Shown: piece by piece, positions 47,871 to 59,587 of the stretch
Layout: each line of letters starts with the position of its first letter
How positions within the stretch are numbered: the first letter of the stretch is position 1
Assembly (NCBI GenBank): GCA_018857735.1
Contig: JABMCL010000134.1
Coordinates: forward strand, 186,501-250,500
From: Alviniconcha marisindica
Taxonomy: Eukaryota; Mollusca; Gastropoda; Provannidae
DNA: 64,000 nucleotides
Direction: 5' to 3'
Notes under the pieces: generated by a model
What the model saw: only the letters and a program-made list of their open reading frames with translations
What the model was told of the DNA's origin: nothing
Database searches by the model: none
Program-made: the position numbers and the translations under genes

Positions 47871-49948
47871 TCGCCCAGCACCGACCAAATCCTCTATCGT
47901 TGTCTGCTTCAAACAAACAAACGCCTGAAATGGCTGAGAAAACCATCACGATCACCAGCTATTAAGTGACAGAAGATAAATGCTTAGATAACAGATTTAT
48001 TCCAGACAACGATGTTGACACTTTGGTCTGACATCTGACATCTCAGCATGACCTTTATTTTGCAGAATGTGTAGTGCCAGAGTAGAGTCTGAAGTGGTGA
48101 AAACGTATTATTTTAAAGAGGAAGAAGCATGACCTTTGTTAAGGCAGGGTCAGCGGAAACCCAGGAACAATATTAGGCCTAAGTGAGGTTGACTGTACTG
48201 GCTGACTGAGGGTTGGTACCAGAAAATTGCCAGTACTGTGTGCTGACAGTCTCAACAGTCTAGCTTTCTACTAATTTTAGTGGAGGCTCCGACACTCTCG
48301 CTCTCTCTCTCTACTTTAACTACAATCCTTGTAAAATAAAGTTTTCGAGTTCAAGTTCTCTAATAAAAAACATTTTTGGTCTTTAATTATTAAGAGATTG
48401 CTGAGACCCAGTTAAGCAAAATAACAGCTGGTACATCTGACTGATTGCTGATTTTGCTTCTGGTATAATATGCTGATCTTAACCAGTAAAATACTGGAAA
48501 GTACTGGTTAACGCAAACCCTGCAGTTCAAAACACCAGTCACAATTCACAAGTTTGTTTCATTCATGGTTACGTCAAAAAACAACCCAAAAACAGACTAT
48601 CGATGTACAATAATACACATGCTTTGGTACCTTTTTCTTATAATATTTCATAGGCATAGGTACCCATCCCAAGAACCTGCTTAAATCACTTGTGACATCC
48701 ACTTTATTCAGCAGGCCCACACACTGTGTTAACCAAAACTAACAGTAAGTATAAGGAGAGGGTTTGGAAAAAATGAAGGTGAATGGACAAGGAGGGTCAA
48801 AATTAGAAGAAGGAAGAAATTCTTGTCCATGGGTCATTGGGTGAAGCATACATGACCTACTCCAGGCTCTAAAGGGCCATTTGTCCCTTCTGGCTTCTGA
48901 ACAGAAGGGACCTTAATTTAGTACCTGCTGGAGGGGGGGGGGGGGGGGACTGTATACTTTCATGTCCCACTCCCCAGTTAGAAGTTGGTTGGCTAGTAAT
49001 TGGCTTTTAACTGGTATGCTGTCAACTGCACAGGGTCACCTCAGGACAATCAAACTCCATCATAAGCAAATGCACATTTCAAAACTCTTCTCATATTAAC
49101 CCTTTCTCAAGTCAATCCACATTATCCACACAACCAATCCCTACACAAAGTAAATACAAAACATCAAACATACATTTTTCAAGGGTCAGTCTCCCCCAGT
49201 TGCACTTTACCCACACCTAGTTGGGGGAGGGGGAGGGCACCATTTCAATTATACATCATGGGTCAAAACACTACCAGGTGGACAGTGCTATTTCAGCACC
49301 CTGTCACAAAAAGTCCTAATGAATCAAAACTATACTCATTAATGACTAAGTAACAACCATTATAAACAATGAAGGTGCCATGTCACTGCCTTGCCTGTAA
49401 ATATGTATACAACATTTTAAGTGGTATGGTTGTGTTGTTCAAAACCTGTCTCATAAACTTTGTTGTTCAACACTGCTGTTTTTTCAACCAAAAGGTGGAT
49501 AAGTTTGGGGCAACTAATTTTGCTGGTAATTTGTCATAAAATAACTACTTTACCTGGTATGTAGCAACTGATTGTAATGCAAAATTTTGCAAGCAAAGAA
49601 ACACAAGCCTGAATCAGTGAATGTAAACGTTATTATAGTGCATGTTCATAAATGAGATTGTGACAAAAAAGGTGGTGACCTACAAGTAACAGTGACAGTG
49701 CACTACAAGTATTAAATGGATCATAAACTAACAAGTAACATACATGTACATCCTCAATGTATTTCATGTTTGCTTTGTTCCACTGTTTTCTAAAGAGTCA
49801 GATACATACAACAGAATAAAGAATGTAAGCACCATAGGTAAAAATTAATTTTTCTTTGCAAAATCTTCAAAATTCAGCGAGGTCCAGCGACATTTATGAT
49901 TTACACACCTGTCCACTGCATCTTAAATTGATGCCAGCCACATCATTA
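47871..49948. other. Presumed intron with minor repeats
   Basis: A short (CT) tract near 48296-48311 and a G-run at 48932-48949. A diverged GTTTTACGCCCAGTCAACC-type repeat lies at about 48995-49090 with GGTCACCTCAGGACAATCAA. The latter resembles 44090-44135. No exon recognised. Confidence 0.4.
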
Positions 49949-49949
49949 T

Positions 49950-50009
<60 letters not shown>
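49949..50009. repeat. (AT)n microsatellite
   Basis: About 29 AT units. The next transposon starts at its edge, suggesting AT-tract targeting. Confidence 0.96.
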
Positions 50010-50011
<2 letters not shown>

Positions 50012-50013
<2 letters not shown>

Positions 50014-50412
50014 AGCCTGTGACAAAAGGTCGTGATCTAAAGTGGGACACACTGCCTCAAAATCAAACTCCCAGTAAGCTATCTTCAGTCTTGCCATTAG
50101 AAAGTGGTGTATGAGCCTGTGACAAAAGGTTGTGATCTAAAGTGGGACACACTGCCTCAAAATCAAACTGCCAATAAGCTATTTTCGGTCTTGCCATTAG
50201 AAAGTGGTGTATGAGCCTGTGACAAAAGGTCGTGATCTAAAGTGGGACACACTGCCTCAGAATCAAACTGCCAATAAGCTATTTTCAGTCTTACCATTAG
50301 AAAGTGGTGTATGAGCCTGTGACAAAAGGTTGTGAACTAAAGTGGGACACACTGCCTCAAAATCAAACTCCCAGTAAGCTATTTTCCGTCTTACCATCAG
50401 AAAGTGGTACGT
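50012..50412. repeat. 100-bp tandem repeat, 4 copies, each starting with the transposon terminus
   Basis: The unit includes TGAGCCTGTGACAAAAGGTC, GTGATCTAAAGTGGGACACA and CATTAGAAAGTGGTGTA. Copies differ by a few percent. Confidence 0.94.
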
Positions 50413-51245
50413 TTCAAGCAGCTATTCCCATCATCAAAAAATGGCTTTGATCCAAGTGTGTGCTGTATGGCATCAAAACTGGGGTCAGGTCAGGTGTGGG
50501 TGTTTGTAACAATGGACACAGTGAATGTCATAATAATACAGAGAAAAAACATTTGTATGCAATTTTAATGCTTCTGGTGCATTTAAGTAGCTGCTAATAA
50601 TAAAATCAGAGCAGGTATGACAAACAAATTCTGCTTTAAATGTAAGTATTATGTAATCACTGTGTCCAAATTTTGCGTTCAAGAATCTAGTGGAACAAAT
50701 AATCATTTCAAACGCAGAACAACTTCAGTAAAGTTTTCAGACAAGGAACACTTTATTCCATAGCCTACACTGTGATTATGATAAATGCAAAAAAATGCAA
50801 GGCAGGAGGCATATTCATGCATTCCAACTTGTTTAAGTGGACAAATGTGACACTATGGCGGTGGACACAGTCTATGAAAACCAACATACTATTTCACCCA
50901 GACTGAACAAACAGTACACAACTGTAGTGAATCTTGGCACAGTAACAGTATGATATGACAGGTGAAAAGAGTGACTTTCTGAACATGCAGATCACATTCA
51001 AACTTTAGGAAAATTTATAAGCCCCCCCCCCAAAAAAACCCAACAACAACACACACACACATACACACACAAAAACAACCCATCCTTTCAAACTAAACCT
51101 GTCTGTCAGTCACTGTCAGTGAAAAACTGCTGCTCTGACTCTGAGTGGAGTACTTTGCACTCAGTGTCAGGGAAACTTTTTTTTCTGCTTGCAATCAAGA
51201 AATCCCAATAAGATATGTCTGGTGGTGAGGGCCTGAAGAACATGC
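50413..51245. other. Interior of the 3.2-kb element, no gene seen
   Basis: AT-rich with a short C-run (about 51022-51031) and an imperfect CA tract (51050-51070). No supported coding frame. Confidence 0.35.
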
Positions 51246-51602
51246 TTCCTGTTTGTGTGTGTGAAGAACTGGATCCATACATGATTTTCTGCTTGGCACA
51301 CTTCCTTTTTGTGTGTGTGAAGAACTGGATCCATACATGATTTTCTGCTTGGCACACTTCCTTTTTGTGTGTGTGAAGAACTGGATCCATACATGATTTT
51401 CTGCTTGGCACACTTCCTTTTTGTGTGTGTGAAGAACTGGATCCATACATGATTTTCTGCTTGGCACACTTCCTTTTTGTGTGTGTGAAGAACTGGATCC
51501 ATACATGATTTTCTGCTTGGCACACTTCCTTTTTGTGTGTGTGAAGAACTGGATCCATACATGATTTTCTGCTGGATCCATACATGGTTTTCTGCTTGGC
51601 AC
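51246..51602. repeat. 56-bp minisatellite, about 6 copies
   Basis: The unit is TTTTTGTGTGTGTGAAGAAC plus TGGATCCATACATGATTTTC plus TGCTTGGCACACTTCC. The first five are almost identical and the last is rearranged. Confidence 0.95.
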
Positions 51603-53262
51603 ACTTCCAGAACCTGCCACAGTTATCAAAAGGACAGAATTTAATACAGACTTGAATACCAGGGACAGACAGACATCATCTAATGTATGCTTACTAAAAC
51701 TAAAAGAAAAACAACACATTAAAAATGCGGTCAGATCACAAAGTATGGTATCTTTAAGTCAGATACCTGTATTAAAAAATTTCAGTATGTAAAAAAGGGA
51801 AACAGAAAGATGCTACATGTACTTTGGACTGTAACAATCCTAAAATGCCCTTACATACCAAAGGTCTTTATTTATACAAGAGCAGTGAAAATGTTTATAA
51901 TAAATTGTAAGAAAATCCCCCCCCCCACCCCCAAAGTCAACCTTCATGCACAGTTAATCAATATTTATTATTTTTAAAGTGGCAAGTCAACTATTACATT
52001 TAATGCGGAAAGGAAACAAAAATAAGACCACAAAACAAAGGAAAGGGGGACGGGGGGTAGCACTGTGTCCATGTTACGTTCACCTGCTACAAAGTTTACG
52101 GAGTACTCGTTTAATATGCACAAGCCTCCATTCCGACGTAAAAGTTTGGAAACAACCACTCGAAATATAAGCTGTGAGCCATTTCAACTTTTAAATCGAC
52201 CGCTTAGCTAAATCAGCAATAATTACAGACACAGACAGACTGCAGACTAACGTAACAAAAGACACAGCGACCATCTGGACCTACGTAACACAGACACAGT
52301 CACAGACTGTGTCCACAATCTGAAATTGCCCCCTTCCCACCATAATTTGATTAAGTAAACAAAGCACACTACCAATGCCATTTATATCACTTACTAGTGG
52401 CTAAGAAAGCATTTGTTTGGGAAAATATATGATGACAGAAATTGACAATTATGTGGGATGTTCGTAACATTTAGGACATTCGTAACAAAACAAAATAACC
52501 GGACACAGTCAGAATACTCACCACCACCCCTTCAACGAGACCACTGTCAGCGACAAGCGGCCATGTGTTGTCAACAGGAAGGCCAGTAGGTAGTTTTAGA
52601 AGCGGTCAGCAGTAATTAAATGTTTGCAATGTCGATAAAATTTGCAAAAGGACGTTCGTAACAAATGGACAAAGGTTTCGATTTTTTACTTCTGGGTAAA
52701 AAAAAATTAACACGAAAATACCCGCAGTAAAAACATTGGTTGCTTTCGGTGCACGATTGATATGTAAATACGAGCAGCGAAGGTCCGCAGTGAATGCAAT
52801 GGTGGACGGTTGCAGATGATCTTTAAACTTATCGGAATTTTGGACACAGTCCATTACGAATGGCCAGTGTATTATCAATTTTCGTTTTTTTGGGGTATGA
52901 AACGTCACGCATGGCTTGCAATTCGACTGGATACTAAAGTTGGTTTATTCAGTAGTCAAATGGTGTACAAGTTGTGAAGAACACTTCAGCTGGTTAGTTG
53001 CTGTTTTTAGCTGAAGTTGAACAACCCACATTGTCCCACTTTCTGGAAGCCGCTTTTCATGATTTTCGTCAAGTATTTTTGTTTTTAAATTTAATCCTCC
53101 CCTTGGTGACCAAAGCTGCCAATTTTTACTTTAACTACTCATCAATGCATACTGAATAAAAGCAACCACAGTTTCGTGTAACTGTAGTAAGATGAAAATA
53201 AATAGGAGTATACAAACAGACCCGGGTTAAGCGGGAGCACCCTTTGTCACAGGCTCATATAT

Positions 53263-55493
53263 GACTTAGTGCCAAAAGGTGCGCAAATGGGGGTCCGATT
53301 TTTGACTGTCAATAAAATCTGTTTCAAACACTTTGTCTTGTTGTTGCTTTGTGTGTGCGTTCACAATTGGTCAGTATCACAGTGGAAACAATATGAGCTC
53401 CAAATCTGGAGCAGCTGGAGAAATATAATTTTTTGAAAGTGAAAAGCGCCACGAAAATCGACCCCTGAAAACGGACACGCTCACGTGAGTGCTTTTGATG
53501 CTTTCATTCACGTACATGATGAATCAAAACATTACCTCAGTCACCGATTTGCACAGAGGAGATATCGCTTTACACAGTGCATATAAAATCGATTATCACT
53601 AAGTTTTGTTTTGGGAGTTAGACAACTTAGAGGCTCCGAAATATCCCTCGGTCGAACGTTATGTGTGTTGAAATGTTTCATGACCAGCATCCGCAGACAA
53701 TCTAGTGAAGAACGGACTTTCTCTTTCGTCGAAACTTTACTCCAGTCACTGTGGTACGTCACTGCATCAGGCGCCAATGTTTTATTTTACTGCCAAATGT
53801 CTGGGTAGTTTTTAAAATATATTTTTCCATTCTTCATAAAATTGTTACAATAAATAACGTTCAACAACGTATTAAATTAAACAAGCAAAAGGAAAATAAT
53901 AAAGTTTTTGCGCTTTTGCACTACTTCCGGTCAGCCATGTTTATATCCGGTCATTGCTTACAATGCCACTGGAAGAGACGTCTGATATGAAGGTTGTGGT
54001 TATTTTGAAGACCATAACGGTTCAACTTTATTTAAAGTCATGGAAGATTTAGTCAAATTCTTCCGGTTATACGATGATATTTATATTGGTATATGCCGAA
54101 TCTTTTAAAAGTATCGGAATGTTAGCATACAGATGAGTTTTTGTTGCTGTCGATCTAAAATTTGTTCAGATGCTTTCGAAAATTTGTTTTCACTGAGTTT
54201 CTTACAACATGGGTGCGTGTTGAAATCATAATGTGCGACAGCAGATTGGTTATAAACAGTACTCTTCACATTTTTTGCTTGCGCTTAACGCAGTTCATTT
54301 TGTTTACAAACTACGTCTTCAAACAAATCATCATATATGGTAGACAATTCGAATTTACGCAGGTTAAAGTCATCAAGTTAGATGTTGAACATTACGATTA
54401 CAACACAAGCTGTGGAAATAATAACGTTCACATAATTACAGTGACCATGCCTGTCTGCCTTCCAGAGTTCAAAAATGTAAGGTGCCGATCTTAATAGCAT
54501 TATTCTTTGGCTGTGATTTTTTTATAGTAATATTTATTACGATTTTTTCTATTTATTATTATTAATTCTTTCACTTCGAAGTTAACTGTTCAACTATTTT
54601 TGTCCTAGGCACCTGAGTCAACATGACCAAGAAACGCAGGGATGACAGGTTGCGTGTGTGTTTTCCTTGACACCCAAAAGCACAAAAGTTGCACTCACTC
54701 TTACTTGCTCCATTTTCACTTACAAAACACTTACTTGTTTGTTAAATAATAAGTATTATTTATTTTGTTATGAAAAACAAAGTACCATGTCATCTATTTA
54801 ACATTATGCTATTCACTACAACAAAATTAATGCAGCAAAAACTGTTCACATGGAAATAGTTATGTGTCTTTATACTCTACAGTAATAAAAAGTTACTGAT
54901 TTATCATTTTCATCAAGAAACAAACAGCACTGTACATCTTGTTGGAATAGTAACGTACGACATATTTCTTACATCATTTGCTGTTTATGTCAAGAAAGCT
55001 TAAATTTTAGGAGAAAAAAATCATCAAATCTTCCTTGTCACATATTGTTCTATTAAAGAATAACTGTTTATGTTTCAAAATGTGTTGCTTTTTATTCATT
55101 TAAAAATGTTCAAGATTGGCTGTATGTTGAACGTTATGTATTGCAACAAACTATGCGTAGCATGCTGTTCTGTGTGACACAGAACAACAACAGTTTACTT
55201 GGTAATACTCATGTGGATCACATCTTGTAAGATCAGTTGGGTTTTCACAGTTAACTGCATGATTAGCAGCACAGTGATGTGGGCTTGTTGTAATGTGTAA
55301 TGTTCAACATCTTGTCACAAATCACACTGAAAGTCAAATTTCTCAGGAACGAAGAGCAGCACTGCCTTCTCCCTTCACTGGTGGATGACTTCACATGTGT
55401 TCATTCAAAAAATGCATTACTCACTCACATCCTGTCAACTTTATTTTCTAGTACCTCTGTCCTCTTTTCTTGCGCACCTTTTGGCACTAAGTC
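53263..55493. mobile_element. 2.23-kb TIR transposon, family X copy 2 (better copy)
   Basis: Starts GACTTAGTGCCAAAAGGTGC and ends with its exact complement (GCACCTTTTGGCACTAAGTC, 55474-55493), extended by ATATAT on both sides. No recognisable transposase, so it is probably mobilised in trans. Internal features are an ETS-like ACTTCCGG at 53923-53930, a donor-like GTAAGG at 54477 and an acceptor-like TTTTTGTCCTAG ending 54608 that would bracket a 130-bp intron, and a short frame starting MTKKRR just after. These suggest a captured promoter/first-exon segment. Confidence 0.88.
54623..54670 (+). other. Short frame MTKKRRDDRLRVCFP after a splice-acceptor-like site
   Basis: ATG at 54623 in CTGAGTCAACATGACCAAG reads 15 codons to a stop. 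The first six residues equal the start of eukaryotic ribosomal protein S26 (MTKKRR), after which similarity ends. The same 15-codon layout occurs in the other copy at 37396-37443 with a small frame difference at the end. It may be a captured gene start or coincidence. A functional product is unlikely. Confidence 0.3.
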
Positions 55494-55719
55494 ATATATT
55501 ATATTATATATATAACTCTTACACAATGAGGAAACACAAAACCATACATTTGACTACGTTTTCCACTCACAACTGAAAAAACTGCTCCTAAACTTTTCTG
55601 ATTATTTGATCTGAAATGTTTCTCTGTCAGTTGTGATCTGTCATGTCCACTTATGCATCATTATTAATCACTCCCTTTCTCTTTATCAACACAAGCCAAA
55701 ATTTCAAATTACCAATACT

Positions 55720-56060
55720 TGGTGATTGAAGTACTAATTTTTCCTTATTTCCTCAAAATACAGCTAGGTGTACATATATTACACGGTGCATTTGGGTTGC
55801 AACTTACTTGGAAATTAAAGCTGGTTTATTCAGTGATCAGATGGTGTAAATCTTTTTTAAGAATAGTGCAGCTGGTAAGTTGGCATTTTAAGTTGAAGTC
55901 AGACACCCCCCACAGTCCCACTTTCTGAAACCACTTTTCCTTGGTCATGTAACATGGGATTTTTTGCTTTTAATCATCATTCTGGAGGCCAAGGCTGCTA
56001 ATTTTTACTTTGATTTCTCACCAAATGTGAATACACAAACAAACCAGGACTGTGCTGGAG
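55720..56060. repeat. Diverged relative of the 3.2-kb element's right end
   Basis: Sequence such as CTGGTTTATTCAGTGATCAG, GTCCCACTTTCTG and GCTAATTTTTACTTTGATTT parallels 52925-53240 in the same order, and GGAGCACC marks the same point. The terminal CTTTGTCACAGGCTC is absent and replaced by a hairpin. Family X copy 2 therefore lies between two related ends. Confidence 0.65.
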
Positions 56061-56120
56061 CACCAGCATAGTCCTGGTTTGTTTGTATATTCACATTTGG
56101 TAAGAAATCAAAGTAAAAAT
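56001..56120. repeat. 58-bp-stem, 4-base-loop inverted repeat
   Basis: Arms 56001-56058 and 56063-56120 are reverse complements at 55 of 58 positions, with loop AGCA. The three differences are transitions. It may be a foldback created by template switching, or a transcript-forming hairpin. Confidence 0.93.
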
Positions 56121-56990
56121 CACAAGCTCATAGATTATAATTTATATGCAACATACAGATCTATAATATAGATATAAATTATAATATAGATATAAATCAT
56201 ATAACTGTATTAGTGTATACAGTATACTTTCCCATGTTTTTATTGAAAAGTATACCATTACCACCATGAGTTTGAAATTTTATTGTGCTGCCTTCTCTTC
56301 TGTCCGCTTAATTGTGTTTTGACCAATATTTATATTCATGTAGAGTAATTCTCTCTGCACATGTTCAGGTATGTAACCCCCCCCCCCCCCCCCCCCCCAC
56401 CCACCCACACCCACATTTTTTTTTATCTTTTCAGTTATTATTTCACAATTTATGAAGATAAAACACATAGCTTTTAGTACGCAAAACAATTTCCTAACAA
56501 AAGTAACATGGTAATTTGGCTTTGCATACATATGTGCGTGTGTGTGTGTGTGGTGGGGGGGGGGGGGGGGGGGGGGGCTGTGTCACTGTCACTGTGTCAG
56601 TGAGTGTGCATGGGTGGGTCTGTGTGTCACTGTGTGTCCATGTGTGTGTGCACCTTTTGTCACTAACTGATCACATCACAATTCACATGCCTTGACCTGA
56701 TGAATCACACTGAATGACTGACAATGATCAAAATACATTATATTCCACCTAACAAAGTAACATTCACTGAACAATGAAAACGACCAGTACTTAAATAATA
56801 ATTACACTAAATTAGTCACTTCAAGTTCAATACAAAAATTAACCAAACTTTTTGTGCTATTGACTTGGCACAATTTCACTCTGCTCAAAGCAGACGCGTC
56901 AGTAAACGGTTACATTTAACTATTGTCACCTCCCGATCCTTTTAAGTTTTTGTGAGGCAACTCGAAGCTTTGCGTTATCTAATTCTGCAG
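56121..56990. other. AT-rich stretch with C-run, GT tract and G-run
   Basis: A poly-C of about 20 at 56379-56398, and (GT)n then about 23 G at 56534-56577. GCACCTTTTGTCACTAA at 56650-56666 resembles a solitary end of the neighbouring transposon families. No exon. Confidence 0.5.
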
Positions 56991-57042
56991 CATCAGCTAG
57001 AATTTGCAAGTGCGATGGACAAAACAACAAAAACATTCTCAC

Positions 57043-57097
57043 CGGCCCTTTTTTTTGCCTCGTCTTCCTTCGGAGCTGTTCGATGTGCTTCATCCAT
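57043..57097 (-). CDS. Candidate first coding exon of the minus-strand gene
   Basis: The minus strand has AAACATGGATG (good start context: A at -3, G at +4), 18 codons reading MDEAHRTAPKEDEAKKRA, one further base G, then GTGAGAA as donor (57042). The residual phase (1) exactly fits the GG that opens exon 24852-25080. CpG-richer sequence lies upstream in transcript sense (57.1-58.7 kb), as expected of a promoter. The 18-residue charged start is not recognised. The intron would be about 32 kb, and intervening exons may have been missed. The phase match alone has a one-in-three chance. Confidence 0.4.
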
Positions 57098-57765
57098 GTT
57101 TGCTGGTTGGAGGAGTTTTGTCACAAAATTCAGCAAAATATTTGTTGTTGTTTTCCGTGTCAGCAGCTGTTAACGTAACCGTTCTTCTTCTGCCTTTGGG
57201 CTCAACACTGCGGTCATCGACAGAAACGTGGGGGGTCTCTCATTGGGAGAAAAGCTTCTGCATCTCTTTTGCTGCACCACCATGGATGAATGATTCGCAT
57301 GTCTGCGCTGTTAATCAATATAGTATGGGTAGCTATTCTACCAAAAAAGAAATTGTGTTTTTTGTTGTTGTTTTGTTGTCGTCGTCGTCGTCGTTTTTAA
57401 ATGATTTAATTTTAATTTTAATTTTTTCTGTATGAAAATCACATATAATGATACCTCCCGCAATTATTTTTATCTAATAACCCAAAATACTCCAAATAAA
57501 GTAGAACGCAATAGGAAGGGACACAACCCAAATGAACAGGATCCAAACACATAAATGGTTCAAAAGAACGCCAGTTTAATAGGCCAATACAAAACAGCTG
57601 CGAATTTTCCTTGTAGCCCCTTTTTCAAAGCCACAAAACGACAGTTAAATGGTGATAAGATCGAAACAAAAATGAAATATGGATTACTTATCTCAGAGTT
57701 CATCACTGAATTTCAGTTTCACTCAGTGATTGAAACAGTGACGTTTCGTAAAGACTTGAGGCCGG

Positions 57766-57777
<12 letters not shown>
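57098..57777 (-). other. Presumed 5' untranslated or upstream region of the minus-strand gene
   Basis: Moderately CpG-containing. A short GTC repeat at about 57377-57393. No coding frame is supported. The plus-strand frame here is not credible. Confidence 0.3.
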
Positions 57778-57805
<28 letters not shown>

Positions 57806-57862
57806 AATCAAAAGGATTAAGGTTTATCATCACCTGGTGTACCCCCCCCCCCCCCCCCCCCA
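57778..57862. repeat. (CT)n and poly-C tract
   Basis: A CT tract at 57774-57800 and about 21 C at 57842-57862. Confidence 0.9.
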
Positions 57863-58196
57863 ACGGCATGTGGTGTTGCGAATGATCTAACTTGAATTCT
57901 ACTAATGTTAAAAAGAAAGGCATTTTTTTATTTTATTTTTAAAGTTATCTCCAGAAAACTGTGTGAAGTCTGGGTGAACTTTACTGTCAGTAGAAAGTGT
58001 GACAGTAACTTGAAATGGGCTGTACACGGAAATTGATGTCAGTCTGGAATCTACGGCCTCAGCCGTGACGTTTGAAAAATATTGTAATCTGCAGGCTGAT
58101 GATTTTGAGTCAAATCGCTATTTTATGTCTATTTTGCAAAATAATATATGTTTCTTCGAGTGATGAGTTACTGCTTGTATCATCATTCGTGTGTGA

Positions 58197-58660
58197 TTGC
58201 GGAATGCCGCCCGGCCGCCGGGGTGTGAAAGCAGGACTGAGCTAGACCAGCGCGTGTCAGTGCCTGCGTGCTGCCTCCGCGGCTGTGTCAGTGCGTGGCC
58301 CGGGCGTGAGTGCAGTCAGTGTGTGTCTGTCAGTGTGTGTTTGTGTGTGTGTGTGTCAGTGCGTGGCCCGGGCGTGAGTGCAGTCAGTGTGTGTCTGTCA
58401 GTGTGTGTTTGTGTGTGTGTGTGTCAGTGCGTGCACGTGCGCGCGTGCAGCAGGCGTGTCAGTGTGTGTGTGTGTGTGTGTGTCACACTCCGCCGGAGCA
58501 CCGCTTTCCGGCACCTTCCTCCAAACTCTGCCAGATTTGGTTACGCCACTGAAGGGGCACTCTTTGTCAGTCTCCGCGCAGCTGTCCACCGACGCGGTCA
58601 GCGCCCTCCGAAAGTTTCGAGTACTAACATGACTGTAGAACTAGAAACAATCTAGCGCCC
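58197..58660. promoter_or_regulatory. CpG-rich, GT-rich region, possible promoter-associated
   Basis: GCCGCCCGGCCGCCGGGG at about 58205, repeated GGCCCGGGCGTGAG and CACGTGCGCGCG make this one of the most CpG-dense parts of the window. A 68-bp unit (start 58287 and 58355) is tandemly duplicated. It lies between the starts of the two genes. Promoter function is inference. Confidence 0.35.
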
Positions 58661-58948
58661 AAGCACGCACGTAACATGAGACGCATCAACCCCGGGTAAA
58701 AAAGAAAAAAAGAAGAAAAAGAAAAGAAAAAGAGTTCTGTCAGTCTCGATTCAAACGATTGTGGTTTTAGTTTGAGCTGGCGTAGCAACATGCCTCAGTA
58801 CGTCTGATATAATCGGAGTTGTTTGTAACAAACCTACTACTGTTTGAGCCGCACCAACAAAAAACTGCTCGTTACTAGTTTTCTGGACCCTATGGCGTAA
58901 CTAAATACGGCAGTGGTTGAAGGAAGGATGTCGTAAACCAGTGCTTGG

Positions 58949-59330
<382 letters not shown>

Positions 59331-59546
59331 CGGGGCGTGCCAGTGCGGGCGTGCGTGTGTCAGTGTGTGTGTGTGTTAGCGATTGTTGGCAACGACTGAC
59401 AATTAAGGGACTCAAGATTACTTTATTATCTCATCAGAGAAATTAAAACGTGACTGAACATTCAGTAACCACATCAGTCACAGCCGGGTACACAATAACA
59501 CATATTGTATGATTGAAAATACAAAACTTACACTGACTCTCTCCCT

Positions 59547-59587
59547 CACACACACACACACGCGCGCGCGCGCGCGCGCGCGCACAC
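59547..59587. repeat. (CA)n(CG)n tract
   Basis: CACACACACA then (CG)11 at 59561-59583, then CACAC. Alternating throughout, Z-DNA-prone. Confidence 0.96.

Larger units (their letters stand above)
50012..53257. mobile_element. 3.2-kb TIR element with tandemly amplified left terminus
   Basis: TGAGCCTGTGACAAAAGG at 50012-50029 is the inverse of CCTTTGTCACAGGCTCA at 53241-53257 (one A indel). TA-rich sequence flanks both ends. The left terminus recurs at 50112, 50212 and 50312 within 100-bp units. The interior also holds a 56-bp minisatellite. Open frames (for example minus strand 52606-52908) match nothing I recognise. The right end abuts the next transposon with only TATAT between them. Termini share the AAAAGG-T/C-TGC flavour with family X (AGTGCCAAAAGGTGCGC), so the two may be related. 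Confidence 0.72.

Noticed and set aside
52606..52908. 100-residue minus-strand frame inside the 3.2-kb TIR element as a transposase
   Set aside because: No catalytic or DNA-binding motif is visible, and composition is like the surrounding non-coding sequence.
57004..57435. 143-residue plus-strand frame opposite the candidate first exon
   Set aside because: Lacks domain-like composition and splice logic. The minus-strand start exon explains the region better.
58197..58655. 152-residue Cys/Val-rich plus-strand frame
   Set aside because: Mostly GT-repeat translation (VCVCVC). No protein-like features.
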